DNA of 64,000 nucleotides from Isoetes taiwanensis (taxonomy: Eukaryota; Streptophyta; Lycopodiopsida; Isoetales; Isoetaceae). Positions 1-10,385 of the stretch are shown in pieces. Location: positions 1,817,995 through 1,881,994 of the forward strand of contig JAJEKV010000025.1 in assembly GCA_021234155.1 (NCBI GenBank), given 5' to 3'. The notes under the pieces are model-generated. The model saw nothing but the letters and a program-made list of their open reading frames with translations. It made no database searches and was not told the origin of the DNA. Position numbers and translations under genes: made by a program. Position 1 is the stretch's first letter. Each line of letters begins with the position of its first letter.

Positions 1-1299
1 TTATGAGCAGCTCCACAGGAAAGGATGGCACCAAACAAGGTAACTTTTCTTGTCAGTTATTGACGATGTGCATTCCCCTACACACATGCAAGAGGTAAGC
101 TGATTCATGTCTCAGATTTTGCATAAAGGACTTGGGATGGATGTAGCAGGTTGGAACAACTCTTTTAAACATGTATGCAAAGTATGAGAGCTTGCGGGAG
201 GCAAGAAAAATCTTCAACAGTTTGCCACATCGATCCCATAGCATGGAATGCCATTATTGCAGCTTATGCTCAAAATGGACACAACAAAGGCTGGTATTCA
301 CCGCTTTTACCAAATGCGCAAAAAATGGTTGAACCCGAGCCAAGCCACAATAACAAGTATTGTCTGGGTCCGTTCCAATCGCAGCGATCTTGCAAAAGGT
401 AAGTTGGTCCATGCTTACATCATTGGCAATGGTTACTTGGTAGATAGCACGGTTGGGAGTGCACTTGTTAACATGTATGGTTACTGTGGTGTCTTGAGGA
501 AGCAATTAGGGTATTTCAGAAGCTTGATCATCATAGTACTTCATTGTGTAGCTCCCTTATCATAGCGTATTCGCTCCAACGACAGGACAAGGATAGTATT
601 AAACTTTTCCATGAAATGTGGCAACAATGTGGCGAGTTGAACAAGGCTGCATGTTTCCATGTTCTGAACGAATGTTCTCTTTTAATTCATGGAAAGCTGA
701 TCCATGCGTATATAATTGCTAATAAGGATGAGTCCCATGTGATTATAGAAATGGCACTCATTGGCATGTATGGACGGTGTGGGAGTTTAGATAACTCATT
801 CAGGGTGTTTTCTTACTTAGAAAATTGTGATGTGATTGTATGGAATGAACTTGTGGCAGCAAGTGTTCAAAATAAAAAGGGAGAGATTGCGCTCTAGAAT
901 TTTCAGCAATTGTTGGCAGAATCCGTTGAACCAAATGTGGTCACTTTTGTCCATGTTCTTAATGCATGTTCTAGCATCATGGATTTTAGAGAGGGCATCC
1001 TCGTCCATTCTTTTATCATTACAAGCAGAGTTGAGCCTGATGTGCTTTGGAATTGTATCATCAACATGTACTGCAACTGTGGGAGTATTGAGGACGTGCG
1101 CAGGACCTTTAAACAAAGCCCTCAACATGATGTGGCATCATGGAGTATACTGATGGCATCATGCATTCAACATGACTCTGATGAGGAGGCTATTCAACTC
1201 TTCAGACAAATGCAAGAAAGTGGCATGGAACCTAACAGATCAACTTTTGTGACTGTACTCAATGAAAATCTCGGGGCTAGGGTTATCCACGACAGATAG
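1..1299 (+). pseudogene. PLS-class PPR protein pseudogene, 5' end outside window
   Basis: This is a relic of a pentatricopeptide-repeat gene. Such proteins bind organelle RNA for editing or processing. Stacked degenerate repeats are readable on the plus strand in alternating frames. Examples are GKLVHAYIIGNGY (about 402-440), GKLIHAYIIANKD (690-730), NCIINMYCNCGSIEDVRR (about 1050-1100) and SWSILMASCIQH (1140-1171). The 'G.LVHAYII' plus 'NMY..CG' alternation is typical of land-plant PLS-type PPR genes. The frame shifts near 250 and 540, and there are stops near 895 and 1297. No E or DYW domain follows. The reading is lost after the 'F.TVLNE' segment at about 1260. It is best called a decayed copy or captured fragment. 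Whether the start is missing or simply lies outside the window cannot be seen. Confidence 0.8.
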
Positions 1300-1581
1300 A
1301 ATGGGCGAAGCATTCAAACGGGAGTCGGACCCCTGCTAAAAATGAAGGAGCTGATGACTTCCGGCATTATTTGTAACCCATATGACCGAAGTGTTGTGTT
1401 TATGCCTGGAAAGCCAACCGAATGGAAATGGTGGAGCGAAGCAAGCAATTTGAGCATAAGAACTAGAGCCACTTCTAAAAATATTTCATGCAGTGCTGCT
1501 AATAGAAAGGACTTTCAATCAGTTGTAATTATTGGGCAGCGAGAAGTACAAGCCAATGAGATGTTTGACATCATTTGAAGT
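1300..1581. other. Unassigned segment between two PPR relics
   Basis: A 78-codon open frame (1342-1578) exists here but matches no family I recognise. It may be degenerate C-terminal sequence of the preceding PPR relic. It gives no E-motif or DYW signature, so no gene is called. Confidence 0.4.
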
Positions 1582-1977
1582 GTCGAAAATCCGCAATATG
1601 TTGGAGACTTACTTGAAGGTTGTGAAGGTATTCTTACTCAGCCTGTTGTGTGTCATGTTTTAAAGTGTCTTGACGATAAAGACGTGGCTCTGGAATTTCA
1701 AATCAAGTAGTCAGTCAATAGCATGTTCTATGTTTGAACGGATGAAACAAGTTGGCTGTGCACCTAGTAGCTTTACTTTTGGGATTTTGATTTGCGGTTT
1801 TTCAAAAGCTGGTGACATAGAACAAGCTTTTGGGCTTTTTGAAGAAATGAGAAAGGAGGGTCTCCAGCCAAATGTTAAAGCATATAACATCATCATTGAT
1901 ATGCTCTGCAAAGCTCAAAGAGTGGATGATGCATATAAAATATTTCTAGAAATGAGAGTTGGGAAAAGAAAAAGTAG
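1582..1977 (+). pseudogene. P-class PPR protein fragment
   Basis: This is a second, different PPR remnant. It begins with a leader-like stretch (YVGDLLEGCEGIL, then VLKCLDDKDVALEFQIK) of the kind that precedes the repeats in P-class PPR proteins. After a frameshift and stop near 1707 come about two canonical 35-residue P motifs: 'MFERMKQVGCAPSSFTFGIL' and 'NVKAYNIIIDMLCKAQRVDD'. P-class proteins act in organelle RNA stability, splicing and translation. The coding signal stops abruptly at about 1960, where unrelated TRM-like sequence begins, so two host genes are joined. It is too short and broken to be functional. Confidence 0.72.
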
Positions 1978-3186
1978 ATGTTGAACAGGCCAATGTGTGC
2001 TGTAAATTGAGAAAAGGAGAGCTGGATCCTTTTGATGGATTAGCTATTGAATTCTTTTCTGAGAAGCATGGAGAGACCATCAAATTAAGAGACTTATCAA
2101 AGCTCCAGATTGCCATATTGGACACTCCAAATAACTTGGACAATTGTGCTGCAAGGCAGAATTCTGTGAATGATGATATTGGGGAAAAGGCCAAAGATTC
2201 ATGTCTTTACAAGGACACATCATTCTGCGATGAGGATCTGCAGGAAAAGTTCATATATTTTATATGTAAAGGATCAGATATAGAAGACCCAGAGAATCAG
2301 CCTTCTACAGATGATATAAGTTTAAGTTCTGATCAGCCTCAGGTGTGCACAACTTTCTATAACACCCATGTTGTAGCTTGCTAAATGTAATTTTCCCTTT
2401 TTCAGCCTTTTGATACATGGGATTATGAGGAAATCAAATTCTCAAAAACTAACACGGATCTCAGGCTCAGCTTCCATCGTAAAGAAGAAGGGCAGCCTAG
2501 CCCAGTGTATGTTTTGGAACCACCGTTTGAAGACGATTCAAATGAGTCATTACAAATTATGGACGACCAAGGTGAGTGCTTCATTTCTTCCATGGTTAAA
2601 TTAAGTGTTGTGCAAGCATATTTCATGTTGTCTAGCTGATCGTTAGTTGATTTACATTTATCACACCTTGATCATGATCAATATTAGATGCATTGTTTCA
2701 TTGTGACTCTGTGTATGAGTGATTCGAATTTCTGTGTTTACAGATGATTTTCCCGTTTATCTATGCAAATGGAGGACATTCCCACAAAAGCAACTCCATT
2801 TGGATCCATTCAAACTGAGCAAATCATGGATGTTATCATTGATATCACTAGAATGCGGTATCTAGACCCAGTGTCGTTTGGTATAGATGAGAAGTTTTCA
2901 GAATAATCTCGTGATGAAGATGAAAGTCTTGTAGAAGAGATATTTTCAAGGGCTTGTTCCTTTGGAGGTAATGTAGAGTGGTACTCAGAGGACTTGCCAA
3001 TTGACCCTTTGATTTTGGAAAGGACCAACATCTGCAGGGAAAGCAATTCATGGTTGCTATCGTGGAAGTCGCAAAGAGCAGCAAAACAGAACTCCAAGTT
3101 GTTGTTTGACCGCGTCAATGAAATTTTTAATGAAAAACCATGGTGTCGCAACAAGGTGGTTTCCCTTGTTGGACATGGACTCTTTT
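1959..3186 (+). pseudogene. TRM/DUF4378-like gene fragment, part 1
   Basis: Several exon-like blocks look like a plant DUF4378 (TON1-recruiting-motif, LONGIFOLIA-type) gene. These proteins are linked to microtubule organisation. Block 1 (1959-2345) is acidic and low complexity. Block 2 (about 2405-2570) follows a TTTTTCAG acceptor and contains QPSPVYVLEPPFEDDS. This resembles the 'PSPVSVLE..F.DD' motif typical of the family, and it ends at a GGTGAG donor. Block 3 (about 2745-3186) is interrupted by stops but contains KQNSKLLFDRVNEIFNEKPW, the first part of the DUF4378 domain. The domain is cut after 'VVSLVGH' and replaced by a P450 exon. A second copy of this exon lies at 3660-3933. The family call is motif-level. 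Confidence 0.55.
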
Positions 3187-3320
3187 TGACAATGCGAGCA
3201 ATCTGTTGACTAATTTTCTTAGTGAAGGAGGCTTTAGCAACATGTCCGTTGCAGAGGGTGCAGTGTCTGATTTGTTTGCAAGACCTTTGTTTTTTGCCCT
3301 GTACGATTGGTTTATTGAGG
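3184..3320 (+). pseudogene. CYP97B-like cytochrome P450 exon fragment
   Basis: One open exon reads FDNASNLLTNFLSEGG, then MSVAEGAVSDLFARPLFF and ALYDWFIE. It ends at a good donor (GAG|GTGAGT, 3320/3321). From family knowledge this corresponds to the N-terminal region of plastid CYP97B P450s, just after the transit peptide and before the 'YKLAFGPKAF' region. CYP97 enzymes hydroxylate carotenoid rings. No other P450 exon, heme-binding Cys motif or I-helix sequence is present nearby. This is therefore a single exon dropped into the middle of the TRM-like fragment, with its splice donor kept. Confidence 0.75.
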
Positions 3321-3429
3321 TGAGTTGTTAAATTAATCGAGCCTCGTTTATGGCATGTGGGAAATTGCAGACAGTACCCGAGAAGAAATTAACCACTTCA
3401 AATTTTGAATACATTAATCTGTAACACAA

Positions 3430-3645
3430 AATGGTGGTGCTCAAGTTTATAATAGATTATTTGGGAACAGAAAGGATGGCAAGAGTATAGGTAAAGAGAA
3501 TAAGCCTGATCACTCCAAGCAAGGGGAAACTTCAGTTGTGAAATCATTTTTGAAACGGAAGAGAGGAGCATTAGATCTTTCTAGCAAAGGTTCTATGGTT
3601 CAGAAAGATCAAGTCAATTTGAAAAAACCACTTGAACAGAAAAGA
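3430..3645 (+). other. Open exon-like segment, lysine-rich, unidentified
   Basis: One frame stays open for about 70 codons (YNRLFGNRKDGKSIGKENKP, then KSFLKRKRGALDLSSKG) and is basic and polar. It sits between the P450 exon and the second TRM-like exon. Given the neighbours it is probably another captured exon. I do not recognise the parent gene. Confidence 0.3.
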
Positions 3646-3659
3646 TAGTTTTAACATCT

Positions 3660-3933
3660 ACAAGGAAGGCAATTTATGGTTGTTATCGCGGAAGTCGCAA
3701 AGAGTAGAAAACAGAACTCCAAGTTACTGTTTGACTTCGTCAATGAAATTCTTAATGAAAAGCCATGGTGTTGCAACAAGGTGGTTTCCCTTGTTGGACA
3801 TTCTCAATTGTTGTGGCTGCCCTCTAGGAAACAGATGATGGAAGAAGTTCTCAAGCAATTAAGTGACTGGAAGTCATCATCTGCTTTGTCTATAGAAGAC
3901 CATACCATGATAGGCCAGGAAACTGCCAACTGA
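3660..3933 (+). pseudogene. TRM/DUF4378-like fragment, part 2 (duplicated exon)
   Basis: This repeats the DUF4378 exon seen at about 3050-3186 (KQNSKLLFDFVNEILNEKPW, VVSLVGH) and continues further: 'SRKQMMEEVLKQLSDWKSSS', then 'IEDHTMIG'. Both copies start near an 'NSWLLSWKSQR / NLWLLSRKSQR' reading and diverge at VGH, where the first copy joins the CYP97B exon. It is a fragment only, with no catalytic function expected. Confidence 0.55.
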
Positions 3934-5157
3934 TGTTAGGCATCAACTACAAACAAGTATCTATGTATGATTGGCAATGTTCTAGATGTGATTTTTCAGC
4001 TGAGATATGCTAGAAACTGTGTAAAGAACTGCCATGCTAAATGGTTTTCTTCTTGCCCTGTCGACTGGGATGAACTCTCAGCCATTTTTTATTGGAGACA
4101 ACATTTCTCAATTCCTATAATTAAATTCATTCACTTTCCACTATTGCCAAAGTAATACATTCAAATTTGAATGGCTAAATTCATTCACTTTCCAAGTAAT
4201 ACATTCAAATTTGAATGGCTATTTATAATGGCTAACATTTCAACAAATGAATTAGATATTAATTTTGCTAGATTTATTTTTGTCATCTCTTAGAAGTTTA
4301 CGCATGAAAATGACTCCAATGCTCCATGCTCAATGTTTTAAAATAGCAATTTCGATTGATCGTAAACACATAACTCGAAATTGATCGTAAACACATAACT
4401 TTCAAGTATGATTTAAGCCACCTCAACCTCCGGCCATAGAGGGCAACCCTCCGTGCGCAGCACCTTGTTAAAATTGAACATTACACAAATAGACTATATT
4501 TGGTTCATCACATTGTTGATGAACAATGTTAAGATAACATTGTTGATGTTTATAGGTTTTGTTTTTAGGATTCAATATCAATCATTGATCTCCAGCATAT
4601 CCCAGGCATGATGCCAAATCAAGGGCTAACAAATTTTTGCCACAAAAATACTTTGTCACTTTCTAAAGTCACTTTCAAACATGTGAACATGGAATTTCAG
4701 CATTCATTAAATTCTAAACCTTTGCACATCACTGTCAAAGAAAAACCTCAAGAAAAAAACTCCAAACAACCTGTCAAGAAAATTGATCTCGTCAGAGGCA
4801 GAAGCATACTCCTATTTCTGATTTTTAACACTTAACATAAAAGAAAAGCACAACTCCCCTAGAGATATACAAACAGAAGAAGCATAGCTCCACCGATGCT
4901 TTAAAACACACGTGCAGCTCCACCGGAGCCCTATCAGCAGCAGAAAGGGAGACCACTTGGGCTTATGCTTGGGACGTGTAAGAGGTTCCGAACTTCCTTA
5001 CCGACATTGTTCGGTTTGTCGAACGAAAATCCCTCACCTAGGCGCCCGCAGGGAGCTGTTGCCGTCGCTGTCGAAAAAAGAAAGGGGCGTGCACTCTTAT
5101 CTATGCCCTAAGAAAATGGCCCCTCAGCATTGCAAAAAAAAATATATTCTAAGAACC
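3934..5157. other. Non-coding spacer with short local repeats
   Basis: No convincing gene is seen. A block of about 50 bp around ATTCATTCACTTTCC / ATTCAAATTTGAATGG is repeated at about 4125-4220. A 28-bp unit (GATCGTAAACACATAACT) is repeated at about 4355-4400. The segment ends at the CACTA-1 target site. Confidence 0.6.
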
Positions 5158-5160
5158 TAT

Positions 5161-5475
5161 CACTACAAGGGCTAATGGGGGTTTGTAACGTATTGATTTG
5201 TGACGCATATTGATTTGCAACGCAATTTTAGATTTGTTACGCGTGATAGAAGACATTGTATTTTGTAACGTGTGGCACACCTTGTATACTTGTAACGTGT
5301 TACTAAAATTTGTAGAAACCTGTTTGTAACGTGTGGCAAATATTAAATTATGTAACGGGTTACAAATTACATCTGTAAGGTGTGACAAACATTAAAATTT
5401 GTAACGCGTTACAAGTCACATTTGTAACGTGTTACAAATATTACTATTTTGTAACACATTACAAAGGGTTTTAGT
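5161..5475. repeat. CACTA-1 5' subterminal repeats
   Basis: About fifteen copies, in both orientations, of a motif around TTTGTAACGCGTTACAAA and half-sites such as TTTGTAACGTGT. In CACTA elements arrays of this kind are the binding sites of the TNPA-like accessory protein and are needed for excision. The fullest palindromic copies are at about 5398-5416 and 5430-5450. Confidence 0.85.
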
Positions 5476-5596
5476 AAATATAGCCGTTGGAAACTTGCCG
5501 TTTGAGTTCTTCTAGGCGTCCATTTGAGTTCTTGTAGGCGCTTGAGGCATTGAGCTTCTTTCCCACATCTTTCGAACAAAGGAAAACGCTACCTTA

Positions 5597-8500
5597 ATGG
5601 GATGGCATGCGAGTAAACGTAGTTCAGATGGAGTTATGCGCATTCCTGCTGATTCTGAGGCTTGGAGATTTATTCATGAAAGATGGCCAGAATTTGAAAA
5701 GGAACCTAGACATGTTCATTTTGGTCTTGCAACATATGGTTTTAATCCTTTTTCACAACGGGCTGCCTCATGGTCTACTTGGCCAGTCATGCTTGTAAAT
5801 TACAATATACCTCCAGAGGAATCTATTAAACGGGGACATATCATGTTGAGCATGATTATTCCAAGTTTTCACTTTTGCCACTCATTAGTAAAGTTCTCAT
5901 ATATATGCATGAAATCTTATAATGATTGACTAATGAACGTTGGTAATGCAGGTCCATCGCAACCAAAACAATTTGATGTCTATCTTTTGCCCCTAGTTGG
6001 TGAATTGCAACAATTATGGAAGGGGATCCCCATGGTTGATATTTCTAAAACCAAATCTAAGGATCAAAAGTTTTTATTAAAGGCTATCTTAATGTGGACC
6101 ATGCATGACTATCCTGGTCTTAGCATATGTACAGGTATGAATTTTTCTTTGTTTCTTTAGAGAATGATTTATAATTATACTGTTATATTTGTAGGCTTGA
6201 AAACAAAAGGGGAATATGCTTGTGTGCGTTGTGGTGGTCAAATCACCTCAAGATATTCTAAGTCTATGAAAAAGACGGTATATGAGGGCCATGAGAAATT
6301 TTTACCTATGGATCGTCCACTTCGAAAAGGGGCACACCGGGAAACTTGTATCCCAAAGTGCATGACCACAAAAGATTGGCAAAATGAATGGGGACATGCA
6401 GAGGACAAGGCATGGGAGGAGGCTGAAGATGCATGTGATTTATACGAAGACCCGGATGACATCAAGATCAAGCCTCCCAATGGTATGAAACGTCTTTCCA
6501 TACTATATGAGCTACCATATTGGTCAGAGTTGAAGTACACATCTCTCCTGGATCCTATGCACATCATAAAAAAATGTTTCGGATTCAATATGGAAGCATA
6601 TAGTGGATGAGAAGGATACCCTTGGTGCTCGAGATGATTGTTTACAGGTGTACCCCCGTTACAATGCTACCTTGAAGGACCCAAAATCTCGTCCACCATG
6701 GGTTATGAGTAGTCAGGACATACAGATTGTACGAGAATCCATTAAGAAAGTGAGGATGCCAACTGGGTATTGCTCATCATTTCAAAGGTGTTGGACAAAG
6801 GATGGTAAGTTAGTAGGACTCAAGTCCCATGACTACCATAAGTTGTTAATGGTAAGTTATTCCAATGCAATTTTATGCCCTAGTGCTTCTTATTCATGTC
6901 AAGCATGTTTGTGCTTGCATTTATATAAGAGATATTTTGTATTATTTATGCCGTTATGCTCATTCTTGCAGGAGGTTTTGCCCATGGTTCTACCAGAGAG
7001 ATTGCCTCCCAAAATTTGTGAGCCTATTTATAATTTGGCCAAGCTATGCAGGTAAATTTCATATTTGAGATTATTTGGTTACCCTTGTTCCATATTAAGT
7101 ATAGATTCTATGTGTTACAGATGGATATCATTGAAGGAGATCAACAAAAGTGACATTGAAAAAATGAAAGAGTTATCTGCTGAAGTCTTATGCTTATTTG
7201 AGAAGGTGTTTCCAACGAGTTTCTTTGATATACAGGTCAGTCTTCAAAAATCCTGGTTAACATAACTAATTATGTTAGCATATACTAGAACTATAATCAT
7301 ACAAACATCTAAATCTAAATCAGTTTCATAGATTTCAATCAGATTTGTAATACATGTTTTGAGGCCCTGATACAGGTTCACCTACTCGTACACTTAATCG
7401 ATGACATTGATTGGGCCGGACCGGTTTCTTATCGTTGGATGTTTTTTCTTGAACGGTTTATGAAAGTTCTTAAAGACTTTGTGAGACAATATGCCAAACC
7501 CGAGGGGAGCATGTGTGAGGGGTGGCTTGCTAAAGATTGCAAGTTTGCTGTATCAACATATCTTAATAATGTGGATAAAGAGGCAATGATGTTTCTACAA
7601 CCTGAGCAAGGCTTGGATAGGTTACATAGCAAAGGGCGCACTTACAAACTAAAACCCCATGAGCTTAGTGCGATCAAATCGTATATAGTACAGAATGAGC
7701 AATGCATGTCCAAATGGGTGCAAAAGTACAATGACTTAAAGCAAGTGAAAGAATTAGATCGGCAATTATTTCGGCAACATTCACGAGCCACATATCCTCC
7801 TGAGCTAGAGAGACTACCAGATCATATACCCGAAGATTGGCTTTTAAACACAATCTTGGCTTCAACAAGAGATGAAGTTGGTTCAGTGACCGACGAGGAG
7901 AGGCAGATTGCATATGGGCCTTCGGCATGGGTAAGATAGTCTTTTTGTTAAGATACTTTATTAAAAATGACTTAACTTGGTTTCTGTAATATGTAGGTTT
8001 CACTATACAATGGATACATTTGCAATGGGCGGCATTTTCGTGTGCAAAAAAGGGATGAAGTTTGTGTCACCTTTGACTGTGGAGTTATGTCTACTTTCAT
8101 AGTTGAAAGTCGTGCAAGTGCAAAGGACAAGAATATGATTGAGGCTGACATTGAGTACATTGGAAAGATACAACAACTAATAGAGCTTGAATTTAGAAAT
8201 TTTACTAAAGTCTTGTTTCGAATTAGATGGTATGATGCACAACTACGAGGCAAAGGTGCCATATTTCCTCAAGGTCCTAATGGTTTAGTGCTCATCAATT
8301 CCAAGCGGTTGATTCCAGAAGACAATGAACCTTATATTTTTCCAGAGAAGTGTGAACAAGTATACCTACATCCGGCACCTAATGATCGAGATTGGCTATA
8401 TGTGATGCATGTCAATCCACGACAATGAAGAGATTATGAAGCAGTTATCGAACCACCTTCTACTTCATTAGATGATCATACTGCAAGTATGGAGGATGAG

Positions 8501-8734
8501 AGTGAGGTACCCTTTGTGGCTGAGGTAGCAGGCATTGGTATGGAAGAGTTGACAAATGAAGAGGATGACAGGGGTGAGGACATAAATAATGATGGGATGT
8601 TTGTTTTTCTTGATATCGATGGGGACGATGGCACTCAAGAGCAGGAAATTTGTATTGGTCAAGATTTATATGTAAACCCAGAAGAATGTCAGGCAATATT
8701 GCATGAAAATGATAATGTAGAAGACGATGATTGA
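5597..8734 (+). pseudogene. CACTA-1 TNP2-type transposase pseudogene
   Basis: This is the DDE transposase that cuts and joins CACTA ends. Exon blocks in order: 5597-5856 (WHASKRSSDGVMRIPADS; WSTWPVMLVNYNIPP), about 5950-6135 (QFDVYLLPLVGELQQLW; LMWTMHDYPGLSICTG), 6196-6853 (TKGEYACVRCGG; MTTKDWQNEWG; YTSLLDPMHIIK), about 6972-7050, 7121-7235 (VLCLFEKVFPTSFFDIQ), 7376-7930 (DWAGPVSYRWMFFLERFMK; PEGSMCEGWL) and 7998-8734 with an acidic tail. Introns have GT/AG ends. The N-terminal exons present in CACTA-2 are missing: sequence jumps from the 5' repeats straight to WHAS. An extra A in the run at about 6570 shifts the frame, and a TGA near 8426 (after HVNPRQ) stops it. The gene is non-functional as it stands. 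Confidence 0.88.
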
Positions 8735-10007
8735 TCTCATAAGAACAGATGGCAAATAGACCGTATTTGATATTTGACAAATATGTGATAATATTCTTCT
8801 TATTATATGTTTTTCAAGTATTAATGCTTTGACAATGATTGTTGGCTCAACATTTATATTAACGTAGTTGTAGGGGTAACATTTAGGATTCGTGCCTGTG
8901 GGTATAGCGAACTTTATATATGTAGAGTGCAAGACCAGGGGTTAACTATAGACCCCTGGTCTTGCACTCTAAAACACATTATGCAAGTCTTATACAAGAT
9001 GCATGCATAAGTCGCGAATGTGAAAAGTATCAATGTTAGATATTTGCATAGATATCTAACCTAGATCACAGTAAGTGCAGGGTTTTACCATATGACATTT
9101 TCGTAGAAAGAAATGGTCAATGGTTTGATTTTTAGTGATCTTAATGCATAATGCAATGGTCGATTAATACAATCGTTTATGCATATAAAAAAGCCAAAAA
9201 AATGAGTCAGACATGGCCAGATTTGTAGCCATAAATCATACCAGAGTTTCAAGGTCATGCATCACATTTAATCCAAAATTCATGCATCACGCATCTAAAG
9301 ACTCCACAAAATTTGCATGGAGCCTAAAAGGGTAGTTGCTGATGAGGAAGATGAACTGCTTTATGCACGGGCATATAATCAGTGCTGCACAGCAGTCCGG
9401 ATTGGTTCAGGCTTGGTTCCCAATGGGATTCTTCATGCACCCATCATGCTAATAAAAGGGGATTAAATATCTATGAGGAATCAGTCAAAGAAATGGACGT
9501 CAATTGGTCAGAATTCCAGGAAGACAGGCTGGCCTGTTAAGATAACAAGATTGGCAAACTCAATTGGTTATAAGACATTCTGACAACTGTTTTTAGTTTA
9601 CTTTGAATGCATTAGTTGCCTAAGGTAGCAAGATGAAATAATCTGCACAACTATATACTGAAATGTGCACCATCTGGACTGATAACAGAGTAGTTTCTCA
9701 ATGGCCGCTACAATATATAGAATATCTACATGAAACTAGGTGATAATTTTTTTGGTTGCAACCATATTAAGCATCAAACTTCCCCACTTTCTGATAACTA
9801 GTGATTAAATATCATGCTGCTATAATGGCATGTCAACAGTTGTGAAAGAGAGGATAGCTAATGCAGCACACTGGTGGGCGTAAGGTTAAGATCATATTCC
9901 AAGAGTAGGTTACCAATTTTAAGTGCCATTTAAATTCTTTCTTCGATTAATAACGTTGGAATCTACTGTTGTGTGTGATGTTCGAATATACTGTTGTATG
10001 TGTGTAG
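8735..10007. other. CACTA-1 interior, no gene seen
   Basis: AT-rich sequence after the transposase. Apart from the hairpin at 8924-8970, I see no coding signal or known repeat. Confidence 0.5.
8924..8970. repeat. Perfect 19-bp-arm hairpin
   Basis: The arm AGAGTGCAAGACCAGGGGT (8924-8942) is followed by a 9-base loop and an exact reverse complement ending at 8970. It lies about 190 bp downstream of the transposase stop. It could fold in the transcript's 3' region or be the relic of a small foldback insertion. No function can be read from sequence. Confidence 0.85.
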
Positions 10008-10385
10008 GTAAGTGCTGCTGCCTTGACAAACGTGCTCGCTCAGTTTGACCCCTATAGATGCCTATCTGTAAGCAAATGAATTTGCTATTTCATCAGTTTG
10101 GTCTTACTCAATTTGCTTGGCCTTATGATAAATCTGCTTGTCTAGGTGGTTGTGCCATTGTTAGTCAGCGAAGATGTGAAGACATTGGTTACTTGCATCA
10201 ACTGTTTGACTAAGGTAAAACTAAATTCTGCTGGAAACAATTGAAAGAGGGCCCTAAATATGAGGCACAAATTATGAGGCTATTCCCTTAATTTTCTGGT
10301 CGTCAAAGTTAAATATTATGGTTTTTATCTGCAGCTTGTAGGTCGTCTTCCTCAACAAGAGCTTATGGAACAGTTCACAGCAGTG
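10008..10385 (+). pseudogene. CLASP: Captured CLASP (CLIP-associated protein) exons
   Basis: Three consecutive plus-strand exons keep their introns and splice sites: 10008-10067 (ALTNVLAQFDPYRCLS), 10146-10214 (VVPLLVSEDVKTLVTCINCL) and 10335 to about 10385 (LVGRLPQQELMEQF). Joined, they match the well-conserved C-terminal HEAT/TOG-type region of plant CLASP, a microtubule-stabilising protein of the cell cortex. Acceptors (TGTGTAG, GTCTAG, CTGCAG) and donors (GTAAGC, GTAAAA) are intact. The reading then fades into unrelated sequence. Retained introns show capture at the DNA level, not by retroposition. Only about 60 residues are present, so no CLASP product is expected. Confidence 0.85.

Noticed and set aside
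5161-5475. Regularly spaced short repeats resembling a CRISPR array
   Set aside because: The units occur in both orientations, vary in sequence and spacing, and sit at both ends of a CACTA element. They are subterminal protein-binding repeats of a plant transposon.
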